Below, one piece after another: positions 1-6,601 of a stretch of 9,279 bases of DNA; the first letter of the stretch is position 1, and every line of letters begins with the position of its first letter. Below the pieces are notes generated by a model that saw nothing but the letters and a program-made list of their open reading frames with translations, made no database searches and had not been told where the DNA came from. Position numbers and translations under genes: made by a program. The stretch comes from Moraxellaceae bacterium. GTDB lineage: Bacteria; Pseudomonadota; Gammaproteobacteria; Pseudomonadales; Ketobacteraceae. The stretch is from positions 1 through 9,279 of the forward strand of contig NVVG01000038.1 in NCBI GenBank assembly GCA_002402125.1, given 5' to 3'.

Positions 1-504
1 ACTGAAACTCTACTGGAGGCATGTAGCAGTGTAAATGTTGGCAGTGACGAGGTGACCTTTACAGACACTATTTTACCCAGTCAAAATGATTCAAATACTC
101 TTAGTTTATCCGGCACATTAATTTATCAAGACAATTCTAACAAAGATGCTACTGACTTTAGTGTTGTTGGCCCTTGCTCCGAAGATGTCTCTGAGCCAAC
201 CCTTCTTTCCGTTGTCACTACTTCATGTACCGGTAAAGCGAGTAATGATTTTGATACGGGTTATGTTCAATTTACCACTGATAATGTTGATGTTACTTAC
301 ACAGCCACGCTAGCGTCAATTCGAGGCTCTGCTGACGCGGCATTTGAGGTTTATGATCAAGATGGAAACACTGTTACTGAGTGTGATGAAACTGATCAGG
401 GTACTGAAACCTGTACTCTCGATCTATTGGCTAATTCAACTTACGCGATTGAACTACACGTATTCGACGAGGTAAGCGATTATTCATTCACCATGACGCA
501 GTAA
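1..504 (+). CDS. C-terminal part of a secreted protein with a PPC-like beta domain (5' end outside window)
   Basis: The frame is open from the first base and ends in tandem TAA TAA, giving 167 visible residues with the N-terminus missing. The GTG at 52 is in frame but is unlikely to be the start, because the reading continues upstream with no stop and there is no Shine-Dalgarno sequence. The chain is rich in Asp, Thr and Ser, has almost no Lys or Arg, and carries several Cys, including a pair spaced eight residues apart in the last domain (CDETDQGTETC). This composition suits an exported, disulfide-bonded protein. The last 75 residues, with alternating strands, a 'FEVYDQDGNTV' turn and an ending like 'YSFTMTQ', resemble the bacterial pre-peptidase C-terminal (PPC) beta-sandwich that caps many secreted hydrolases. 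That resemblance is from memory and moderate. The catalytic or main part, if any, lies upstream, so no function can be assigned. Confidence 0.6.
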   Translation, partial: TETLLEACSSVNVGSDEVTFTDTILPSQNDSNTLSLSGTLIYQDNSNKDATDFSVVGPCSEDVSEPTLLSVVTTSCTGKASNDFDTGYVQFTTDNVDVTYTATLASIRGSADAAFEVYDQDGNTVTECDETDQGTETCTLDLLANSTYAIELHVFDEVSDYSFTMTQ

Positions 505-547
505 TAACCTGTTATTCGACGTTAGCGTAAGTAATTGATGCACTAAC

Positions 548-604
548 AATGCCCCAGAGGTTGCATGATACTCGTTGGGTTGTTGTGAAGCTTGGGGCGT
601 TTTT
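548..604 (+). terminator. Candidate rho-independent terminator after the secreted-protein gene
   Basis: GCCCCA at 551-556 pairs with TGGGGC at 593-598. The stem extends outward through a T-G pair (550/599) and A-T pairs (549/600, 548/601). A five-T run (600-604) overlaps the base of the stem. The 36-nt loop is long for a classical terminator, which lowers confidence, but the position 44 bp after the double stop is right. Confidence 0.4.
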
Positions 605-636
605 GGTTGGTGTTTTATTGAGCAGGCAAGGTGTGT

Positions 637-665
637 TTAAGGAGTGTTTATAGCGTAAATATAGT
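637..665 (+). promoter_or_regulatory. Candidate sigma-70-like promoter for the rhodanese-kinase unit
   Basis: TTAAGG (637-642) and TATAGT (660-665) are separated by 17 bp. The -10 matches the consensus in 5 of 6 positions and the -35 in only 3 of 6. The predicted start lies near 672, about 55 nt before the ATG at 728. The -35 is weak, so this is tentative. Confidence 0.3.
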
Positions 666-674
666 TAGCTTACT

Positions 675-691
675 TGTATATCAGATATACA
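675..691 (+). promoter_or_regulatory. Perfect 7-bp inverted repeat, candidate operator
   Basis: TGTATAT (675-681) and ATATACA (685-691) are exact reverse complements around a 3-bp CAG spacer. The element lies just downstream of the candidate promoter's predicted start and 36 bp before the rhodanese start codon, a good place for a repressor site. The binding protein is unknown. It resembles the AT-rich core of a LexA box but lacks correctly spaced CTG/CAG ends. Confidence 0.35.
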
Positions 692-727
692 CTGAGGAGT
701 GTTACTACCATTATCTAGAGGTGTGAA

Positions 728-1159
728 ATGATAGCCATCATACGTTGGGTTATGCTACTAAGTTGTGTTCATATATCTTTAGGGGCGCATGCTGATGAGT
801 CGTGGTTGGCACCGCAGGCGATTGTGGGGGCGCAAACAATCGATGCTTCAGATATTTTCGATTTGGCGGAGAAGTATGATGATCTTGTGGTGATTGATAG
901 CCGCAAAGTTGCAGACTATCAAAAAGGACATATTGAAGGCGCCATTAATGTACCGGATACAGAGACAACAGAGCAGTCATTAGAAACGGTTCTGCATTGG
1001 AAGAATCGTGCAGCGGTATTTTATTGCAACGGCATTCATTGTAAGCGATCTTCTTCTGCCATAAAAATTGCGGTGGGGGCAGGATATACCCGATTATATT
1101 GGTTTCGTAAGGGGTGGGATGAATGGATTCAGCATAAGTTCCCCATTGTAAGTCAATAA
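728..1159 (+). CDS. Exported single-domain rhodanese-like protein
   Basis: This 143-residue protein starts at an ATG preceded by AGAGGTG (717-723). Residues 1-22 look like a signal peptide: a hydrophobic stretch ending in an A-H-A type cleavage site before DES. The mature part is one rhodanese domain. 'VVIDSRKVADYQKGHIEGAINVP' (split here as VVIDSRK at 54-60 and GHIEGAINVP at 67-76) is the usual CH2A/CH2B region. The active-site loop is YCNGIHCKRS at 99-108, with C100 in the catalytic cysteine position and a second Cys, C105. The aromatic 'WFRKGWDEW' near residues 125-133 is typical of the end of the fold. Rhodaneses carry persulfide sulfur on the catalytic Cys; the substrate here is unknown. 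The protein is predicted to be periplasmic. The gene ends 13 bp before a hybrid histidine kinase, so the two are probably co-transcribed and may be functionally linked. Confidence 0.85.
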   Translation: MIAIIRWVMLLSCVHISLGAHADESWLAPQAIVGAQTIDASDIFDLAEKYDDLVVIDSRKVADYQKGHIEGAINVPDTETTEQSLETVLHWKNRAAVFYCNGIHCKRSSSAIKIAVGAGYTRLYWFRKGWDEWIQHKFPIVSQ

Positions 1160-1172
1160 GGTTCGCAAACCG

Positions 1173-4076
1173 ATGACCCGTCCAGTTGGACATTTCCGGT
1201 TATTCATAACCCTCTTTTTTTTGCTACTGGTACTGATAGGTACAGTGTGGCAAGGGGCGGTTGAGTTTCGGGATGTTGCCGAGCGTACTCATCGGGGGCT
1301 GGTGGGGAAAACGGTTGCTTTTGTGGTTGATGATGCCTTGGATGCATTGCTAACGAATGTTGAACGTATAGGTAGTGATGTAAAACAGAGTGCGGATTTT
1401 TCGCAGTTAATGCGAAGGGAAAATAGCAGAAAAAATGTAAATGCGTTGACAGCGGTATTGGAAAATCAGTTTTTTCAACGATTGGTTACATCAGGACAGA
1501 TAAAGTTGTTGGCCCTCAGGATTTATAATGTTCAAGTGAAAAATGTTTTTGGCATTGTGGCGCAGGGGCGTATGGACCAAGTGATATCGAATACCGTAAG
1601 GCATGCACTGCGGTCGAGAGAAGGTAGCGATCGTTACAAGACGTTGCCAGTGTTTTGGAAGGCGGACGATACCACACTGTTGTATAGCGTTTTTTTTCCT
1701 CTCGGAGGGTTGAAAATTCATGGTTATCTAGAAGTTGTGGTTGATCCTGTTTTCTCACTGTCAAAAGTTGGCGCCATATTGCACCAGCCGATAATAATTC
1801 AGGATGAAAAAGCCACGGTGTTTTATCAGGCCAATGATTGGGAAAGCTATACGGATGAACCCGAGTCACTCTTGTTAACCTACTCGGTTCAGCGCACGTT
1901 TAGTGGGGGTGACATTACGCTTTCATTGCTAAGTGATTTTTCCTCGGTGACGAACACTATTCTTAATGTGCTCATTGTTGTGGGTCTTACGTCGTTAGTC
2001 GTCTGTGCTTTGGCGATTTTCTTTGCGACTCATGTGGTGAGATCCTCTCAATTAAAGACCTTAGCAAGGGCGGCAGAAACTGCAGACAAATCCACCCAAG
2101 CTAAAGCCAGGTTCTTGGCAAATATGTCCCATGAAATTAGAACACCTATTAATGCGATTGTAGGTTTTACCCGTATATTAGGACAAAGTGAGCTCTCTTT
2201 CCTACAACGAGACTCGGTAGGTAGGGTGGCGCTGGCGGCGAAAAATCTATCGTCGCTAGTAAACGATTTACTTGATTTTTCTAAGATTGAAGAGGAAAAG
2301 CTGGAGTTGGAATCGATACCTTTTAATTTATATGATGAGGTGGTAAAGGTTCGGTCTATGTTTTCTTTGGATGCTTCCGAGAGAAATATCGATTTACTGG
2401 TCCAGGTGTCTCAAACCTTTCCTACGGAAATATTGGGAGATCCATTACGGTATAATCAAGTGTTAACCAATCTTGTCAGTAATGCGATAAAATTTGTGGA
2501 TAAAGGGTCGATTACTATCTTTATGCAATGGACATCATTTAGCTCGCAGAATGGGGAAGTTGTTATTTCCGTTAGGGATACGGGTATCGGTATCTCGAAA
2601 GAAAATAGCGCGGATATTTTTAATTCATTTTCTCAAGAGGACACAACAACAACCAGGAAATATGGCGGGACTGGGTTGGGGTTGGCGATATCTAAACAAA
2701 TAGTGCAGTTAATGGGGGGTGAGTTAACTGTCGAGAGTGAGTTAGGTGAAGGTGCGGAGTTTACCTTCGTCATTCCAGTTAGTGTTAAAAATGCCACTTC
2801 GATTGGTGGTGAGTATGGTGTGATGTCGGGCCATGAAGTCTTACTGATCGAGTCAAGTCCATCCATAGCGGAGTTTGTATATAATAATTTAGGCAGTATT
2901 AATGTCACTACCACGTATTATCCGACCAGTGATGATGCGTTAACCATATTGCAACAATATTCAGCGGTGCAATATGCGGTAGCACTGGTGGAATGGAAGA
3001 GTTATCACCAGCCCTGCACCCAGTTAATAGAAATGTTGAAAAGCAGGAGTATCGCTAAGCATTTGATTTTTATTATTGATCATTCGATGTTGAATGATGT
3101 TGAATCTTTTAAGGCTATGGGGGTGGCAGCCTGTCTTCTTAATACGATGTCAAATATTGATTTGTGTTATTCAATTGTCGAGGTGATGAATGGGGCAAAT
3201 TTGTTAGATGTAGCTCAGAGGGAAGATAATAAGACGCCGACTTACAAAGGAAGGCACTGCCTTGTGGTTGATGATAACGATAGTAATATCACGCTTCTCG
3301 AGAGAATACTCGAGACCTATGATATTGAGGTGACAACTGCAATAAATGGCCGTGATGCTTTGGCGGCGATTGAGGCATCTGTTGGGGCGGAGGCTGCGTT
3401 AACCTTCGATATGGTGTTGATGGATATGATGATGCCTGTAATGGATGGTTATACTGCGCTGACACATATGAGAAAAGACTCACGGTTGGACGACTTATTT
3501 GTCGTGGCGTTAACCGCTAATGCAACATTAGACGATAAACAGCGGTGCATCGGAATGGGGGCTAACGCGTTTTTGCCGAAACCACTTGACGTCGATGTAC
3601 TTGAAGCCTTATTAGCGGAGCGCTTTTCAGGGTTTGAAATGCAAGAGTCAGGGTTGAATGAAAAGGGCTTAAGTGGGACCTTAGACGTAACCAAAGCTAG
3701 GGTTGTACAATCTATTGAGGAGACAAGTGAACTGCCAAGTGCGCTGCCTGGTGTCGATATTAATGCCGCGTTAGAACGGTTGGGAGGCAAAGAGTCACTG
3801 TATCTTTGTGTAGTACAGTCATTTACTAAGGGGTACAGCGACTTTCAACTACGGTTTTCTGATGCTCTGCTGGATGATGAAGCTGATCATGTTATCTGTA
3901 TGGCACATGCCCTTAAGGGATTGGCGGGGACGCTCGGCGCTGAGAGGTTGCGAGGTGTGGCAACAGAGGTGGAAAAGCGGTTGGTAGAAAGGTGTAGTGT
4001 GGATGAGATCTTGCCGGAGCTTTTTTCTTCATTGCTCGTTGTGCAGAAATCCTGTGAACAATTGGTAGAGCTATAA
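1173..4076 (+). CDS. Membrane-bound hybrid sensor histidine kinase with degenerate receiver, intact receiver and HPt (BarA/ArcB-like layout)
   Basis: This 967-residue kinase should sense a periplasmic signal and run an internal His-Asp-His phosphorelay. Domains in order: TM1 about 8-30; periplasmic sensor about 31-261, possibly Cache-like but not firmly recognised; TM2 about 262-288; a linker helix; HisKA with SHEIRTP and phospho-His H320; HATPase_c with the N box at N437, the G1 box DTGIGIS at 469-475 and the G2 box GGTGLGLAI at 498-506. A receiver-like domain follows at about 553-672 and has lost its key residues: E560-S561 replace the acidic pair, E607 sits at the acceptor position, and N657-T658 replace Lys-Pro. 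A complete receiver at about 694-816 has D700/D701, acceptor D751, T781 and K803. A C-terminal HPt at about 862-960 carries H912 in AHALKGLAG. The ATG follows the rhodanese stop by 13 bp, with TAAGG upstream. No separate response regulator is visible nearby, so the final output protein is encoded elsewhere. Confidence 0.93.
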   Translation: MTRPVGHFRLFITLFFLLLVLIGTVWQGAVEFRDVAERTHRGLVGKTVAFVVDDALDALLTNVERIGSDVKQSADFSQLMRRENSRKNVNALTAVLENQFFQRLVTSGQIKLLALRIYNVQVKNVFGIVAQGRMDQVISNTVRHALRSREGSDRYKTLPVFWKADDTTLLYSVFFPLGGLKIHGYLEVVVDPVFSLSKVGAILHQPIIIQDEKATVFYQANDWESYTDEPESLLLTYSVQRTFSGGDITLSLLSDFSSVTNTILNVLIVVGLTSLVVCALAIFFATHVVRSSQLKTLARAAETADKSTQAKARFLANMSHEIRTPINAIVGFTRILGQSELSFLQRDSVGRVALAAKNLSSLVNDLLDFSKIEEEKLELESIPFNLYDEVVKVRSMFSLDASERNIDLLVQVSQTFPTEILGDPLRYNQVLTNLVSNAIKFVDKGSITIFMQWTSFSSQNGEVVISVRDTGIGISKENSADIFNSFSQEDTTTTRKYGGTGLGLAISKQIVQLMGGELTVESELGEGAEFTFVIPVSVKNATSIGGEYGVMSGHEVLLIESSPSIAEFVYNNLGSINVTTTYYPTSDDALTILQQYSAVQYAVALVEWKSYHQPCTQLIEMLKSRSIAKHLIFIIDHSMLNDVESFKAMGVAACLLNTMSNIDLCYSIVEVMNGANLLDVAQREDNKTPTYKGRHCLVVDDNDSNITLLERILETYDIEVTTAINGRDALAAIEASVGAEAALTFDMVLMDMMMPVMDGYTALTHMRKDSRLDDLFVVALTANATLDDKQRCIGMGANAFLPKPLDVDVLEALLAERFSGFEMQESGLNEKGLSGTLDVTKARVVQSIEETSELPSALPGVDINAALERLGGKESLYLCVVQSFTKGYSDFQLRFSDALLDDEADHVICMAHALKGLAGTLGAERLRGVATEVEKRLVERCSVDEILPELFSSLLVVQKSCEQLVEL

Positions 4077-4152
4077 ATATATGTAGCCAGCTTATGCGTG
4101 CGGGGTTTTACCATGGCCATAATATAGGGTAAGTTTTAGTCTCATCACTACC

Positions 4153-4181
4153 TTGACAGAATTCCTTTGCGAACGTATGTT
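4153..4181 (+). promoter_or_regulatory. Sigma-70-type promoter of psrA
   Basis: A perfect -35 TTGACA (4153-4158), a 17-bp spacer and -10 TATGTT (4176-4181, 4 of 6 matches). The predicted start is near 4188, giving a leader of about 60 nt before the psrA ATG. This is the strongest promoter-like sequence I see in the window. Confidence 0.65.
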
Positions 4182-4198
4182 TCAAACAGGTGTTTAAA
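4181..4198 (+). promoter_or_regulatory. PsrA operator (autoregulatory site)
   Basis: TTCAAAC (4181-4187) and GTTTAAA (4192-4198) form an inverted repeat with one mismatched pair around the spacer AGGT. This fits the described PsrA motif G/C-AAAC-N2-4-GTTT-G/C, except that the last base is A. The site begins at the last base of the -10 and covers the predicted transcription start, where a bound repressor would block initiation. PsrA is known to repress itself in Pseudomonas; that this copy does so is inferred. Confidence 0.65.
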
Positions 4199-4248
4199 GC
4201 GCTCACAGCCGTTCTGCAGGCAGTAGGTTGTGTAATCAAGGTGGTTTC

Positions 4249-4881
4249 ATGGCTCAAAAAGATACAGTTGATCGCATCCTCAATGCTGCGGAGGCATTGT
4301 TTGCGGAACGAGGCTTTGCAGAGACTTCTCTACGGACAATTACCAGTACCGCAAACGTTAATCTGGCGGCGGTTAATTATCATTTTGGCTCGAAAAAAGC
4401 CCTTATCCAGGCGGTATTCGTGCGTTTCTTGGAGCCCTTGTCTGATACCCTAAGCGATCAGCTTGATACGGTGGAAGAAGAAGGCAAAGAGATGTTACTT
4501 GATGACCTGTTAGACCTTCTCGTTGCTGCGGTCACGTCTGCGCATGGTAACGACGTCAATCGGACTGCCTCGTTTATGCGATTGCTAAGTTTGGCATATA
4601 CACAATCTCAAGGTCATTTGCGCGACTATTTACGAGAACGTTATGGCAGGGTGTCGAATCGCTATATTAGTATGTTGCGACCTGCTTGCCCTCAGTTATC
4701 GGATAAGGCGTTGTTTTGGAATACCCATTTTGCGTTGGGAGCGGCGGTATTTTCACTGTCCAATTACGATGCGTTACAAGCTATGCATAATGATGACACG
4801 GGAGAGGAATCACCTATTCGGGAGGTGATTAAGCGGCTTCTAGGATTTATTTCTGCCGGTGTGCCGGTAACTTTAGAATAA
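4249..4881 (+). CDS. psrA: PsrA-type TetR family transcriptional regulator (fatty-acid responsive)
   Basis: This is a 210-residue TetR regulator. The N-terminal helix-turn-helix domain is intact (about 7-55), with LFAERGFAETSLR at 17-29 and VNLAAVNYHFGSKKALIQAV at 37-56, very close to the Pseudomonas PsrA sequence as I recall it. Further matches are FMRLLSLAYTQSQGHLRDYL (109-128) and the FWNTHFALGAAVFS stretch near 156-169. Pseudomonas PsrA binds long-chain fatty acids, represses its own gene and fatty-acid degradation genes, and activates rpoS. The start is the ATG at 4249, preceded by AAGGTGG (4238-4244); a TTG at 4228 would add seven residues but lacks that ribosome site and the family's MAQ start. 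It is somewhat shorter than the Pseudomonas protein (about 230 residues) at the C-terminus. A PsrA-like operator lies over its own promoter. The same frame stays open beyond the stop into the next gene. Confidence 0.9.
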   Translation: MAQKDTVDRILNAAEALFAERGFAETSLRTITSTANVNLAAVNYHFGSKKALIQAVFVRFLEPLSDTLSDQLDTVEEEGKEMLLDDLLDLLVAAVTSAHGNDVNRTASFMRLLSLAYTQSQGHLRDYLRERYGRVSNRYISMLRPACPQLSDKALFWNTHFALGAAVFSLSNYDALQAMHNDDTGEESPIREVIKRLLGFISAGVPVTLE

Positions 4882-4883
4882 CC

Positions 4884-4923
4884 AACGGTTAATCTGTATT
4901 TCGAGTTACAATTACCGTTTTCT
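4884..4923 (+). terminator. Weak stem-loop after psrA, possible terminator or attenuator
   Basis: AACGGT (4884-4889) plus AAT (4891-4893) pairs with ATT (4911-4913) plus ACCGTT (4914-4919), with one bulged T and a 17-nt loop. TTCT follows. The stem is AT-rich and the T tract is short, so termination would be partial at best. It may only reduce read-through from psrA into the downstream genes. Confidence 0.25.
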
Positions 4924-4973
4924 AATGCTACAGCAAATAGTTCAACAAGATTTTGGTTTCATATAAACATAGT

Positions 4974-4986
4974 AGGTGAGCATATT
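4974..4986 (+). promoter_or_regulatory. Ribosome binding site that supports an AUU start for the YkuD gene
   Basis: AGGTGAG (4974-4980) is a strong Shine-Dalgarno sequence. No ATG, GTG or TTG follows at a usable distance in any frame, but an in-frame ATT lies at 4984-4986, seven bases after the AGG core. The GTG at 5050 has no comparable site before it. Confidence 0.5.
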
Positions 4987-5505
4987 TCTCAGCAATCGAT
5001 AGTCATTTCTATTTCAGAACAAAGCCTCAAACTGTACGATGTTAGTTCTGTGGTGGACGGGTTAACCGCTTTGTCATCGAACAACGTAGTGGAGGAATGG
5101 CCTATTTCTACTGCATTAGCGGGGCCTGGAAATCAACAGGGCAGTGAGCAAACGCCCCTGGGATTGCATCGTATTCGAGCCAAAATAGGGGCTGGCCAGC
5201 CAATCAATGCTGTGTTTGTTGGGCGTCGACCGACGGGTGAAGTATACGGTGCAGCGCTCGCTAAGCAATTTCCTGCACGAGATTGGATTTTAACGCGTAT
5301 TCTGTGGCTGTGTGGCAATCAACTGGGTGTTAATCGAGGCGGGGCGGTGGATAGTATGCGTCGATATATTTACATTCATGGCACCCCTGATGGCGAACCG
5401 ATGGGGGCGCCGCTCTCCCATGGCTGTATTCGCATGAGAAATAAAGACATTGTGACGTTATTTGATTGCGTATCCCTTTATTCCAATGTCATTATTGAAG
5501 CCTAA
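4984..5505 (+). CDS. Cytoplasmic YkuD-domain (L,D-transpeptidase family) enzyme, likely ElsL-type L,D-carboxypeptidase
   Basis: Read from ATT 4984, the product is 173 residues and one YkuD domain. The first strand IVISISEQSLKLYD is at residues 6-19. EWPISTA (38-44), GSEQTPLGLHRI (53-64), KIG (67-69), the conserved IHGTP with H132 and the catalytic motif SHGCIRMRN (145-153) with C148 and H146 follow. The conventional start at GTG 5050 would begin at residue 23, losing the first strand, and has no ribosome site. There is no signal peptide or membrane segment, unlike classic L,D-transpeptidases that cross-link or anchor in the periplasm. Acinetobacter ElsL is a signal-less YkuD enzyme that acts as an L,D-carboxypeptidase on recycled muropeptides. 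The same role is inferred here because nagZ, another cytoplasmic recycling enzyme, starts 25 bp downstream. Family assignment is firm; the carboxypeptidase role and the AUU start are less certain. Confidence 0.8.
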   Translation: MSQQSIVISISEQSLKLYDVSSVVDGLTALSSNNVVEEWPISTALAGPGNQQGSEQTPLGLHRIRAKIGAGQPINAVFVGRRPTGEVYGAALAKQFPARDWILTRILWLCGNQLGVNRGGAVDSMRRYIYIHGTPDGEPMGAPLSHGCIRMRNKDIVTLFDCVSLYSNVIIEA

Positions 5506-5530
5506 ATTTATTGCCACAAGAGAAGTAATT

Positions 5531-6544
5531 ATGACGTTGGGTCCATTGATGTTAGACGTTGAAGGGTTAGCGCTAACCTCCATCGAGAAAGAGACCTTAG
5601 CTCGCCCTGGAGTGGGTGGTTTAATTTTGTTCAAACGAAATTTTGCCTCAGTGACACAGGTTCAATCCCTAGTATCCGAAATTCGTGAAATACGGCCAGA
5701 AATTATCATTGCGGTAGACCAGGAAGGAGGGCGTGTTCAACGATTTAAAGATGGGCTCACGCGATTGCCGCCATTAAAGGTGCTGGGTGATGCCTATGAT
5801 CGTAAAGGGGATGCCTCATTACCCTTAGCCAAGGATTATGGTTGGCTGATGGCTGCGGAAATACTGTCTTTAGGCATCGATATATCCTTTGCGCCAGTGC
5901 TAGACCTGGATTTTGGTCGCAGTGCCGTGATTGGTGATCGATCGATTCATCGTGATCCAGAGATCGTTATCCAGGTCGCTAGCGCTTATGTTGCTGGTAT
6001 GCAGGAAGCGGGCATGACGGCTACGGGCAAGCACTTTCCTGGACATGGTTGGGTAGCCGCTGACTCCCATGTTGATATCCCACGCGATGAACGTTCACAA
6101 ACGGAGATATCTGCTGACGACATAAAACCCTTTGCTACACTTGCTTCTCAATTGGGAGGTATTATGCCGGCACACATAATCTATAACCAGGTTGATGCAC
6201 AGCCTGCAGGTTTTTCGAAGGTCTGGTTGCAAGACGTCTTGCGCAAGGAATTATCTTATTCTGGAGTTATTTTTAGCGATGATCTTTCGATGGAAGGAGC
6301 AGCTATGGCGGGAAGTTATCCTGAACGAGCCTTTGCTGCAAGGGCGGCTGGCTGTGATATGGTATTGGTCTGTAATCAGGCTGATAGAGCACTAGAAGTG
6401 CTGGATTGGATTGAACAAGAAGGTTGGGTGCCGAATCAAGGGCGTTTAGCGAAAATGAGAATGCAACGGCATTGGGTGTTAGAGGATCTGCAGATGATGG
6501 ATCGTTGGAGTGTAATTCATCAGTCCATGGCATCAAATATTTAG
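5531..6544 (+). CDS. nagZ: Beta-N-acetylhexosaminidase NagZ (GH3)
   Basis: This cytoplasmic enzyme removes N-acetylglucosamine from GlcNAc-anhydro-MurNAc (peptides) during peptidoglycan recycling. In bacteria with AmpR/AmpC it therefore shapes the beta-lactamase-inducing signal. The 337-residue length is normal for the family. Visible motifs are GPLMLDVEG (4-12), VGGLILFKRN (28-37), VDQEGGRVQR (62-71), KHFPGHG (167-173), ADSH (177-180) with the catalytic His on the mobile loop, and VIFSDDLSMEGA (246-257), which contains the nucleophilic Asp. The ATG at 5531 is chosen because the family begins just before GPLMLDVEG; a TTG at 5462 would add 23 residues and overlap the YkuD gene. The upstream GAGAAG is a modest ribosome site. 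The gene lies 25 bp after the YkuD gene, suggesting one transcript and possible translational coupling. Confidence 0.95.
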   Translation: MTLGPLMLDVEGLALTSIEKETLARPGVGGLILFKRNFASVTQVQSLVSEIREIRPEIIIAVDQEGGRVQRFKDGLTRLPPLKVLGDAYDRKGDASLPLAKDYGWLMAAEILSLGIDISFAPVLDLDFGRSAVIGDRSIHRDPEIVIQVASAYVAGMQEAGMTATGKHFPGHGWVAADSHVDIPRDERSQTEISADDIKPFATLASQLGGIMPAHIIYNQVDAQPAGFSKVWLQDVLRKELSYSGVIFSDDLSMEGAAMAGSYPERAFAARAAGCDMVLVCNQADRALEVLDWIEQEGWVPNQGRLAKMRMQRHWVLEDLQMMDRWSVIHQSMASNI

Positions 6545-6601
6545 CAATGAAATAGAAAGTGGGTTGGGATTTGGATTGGAAATAAAAGCTACGAGGTTAA
6601 A

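Noticed and set aside
675..691. LexA box
   Set aside because: The AT-rich core is similar, but the required CTG and CAG ends are not at the correct spacing, so it is listed only as an unknown palindrome.
641..703. Direct repeat GGAGTGTT at 641-648 and 696-703
   Set aside because: Eight bases twice in a short AT/GT-rich leader is expected by chance; no third copy or symmetry.
945..1193. Minus-strand open frame opposite the end of the rhodanese gene
   Set aside because: It lies antisense to a convincing domain, has no recognisable motif and no ribosome site; the same holds for the other minus-strand frames across the window.
1215..1697. Two T8 runs in the kinase gene (1215-1222 and 1690-1697) as possible slippage sites
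   Set aside because: The frame is intact through both, they encode Phe/Leu-rich stretches, and no alternative frame yields a plausible product.
4190..4453. Plus-strand frame overlapping the start of psrA
   Set aside because: It reads the psrA DNA in another frame and crosses the psrA leader; psrA has family-level sequence support.
5462..5530. TTG-initiated N-terminal extension of NagZ
   Set aside because: It would overlap the YkuD coding sequence, and the extra 23 residues are not part of the NagZ family, which starts just before GPLMLDVEG.
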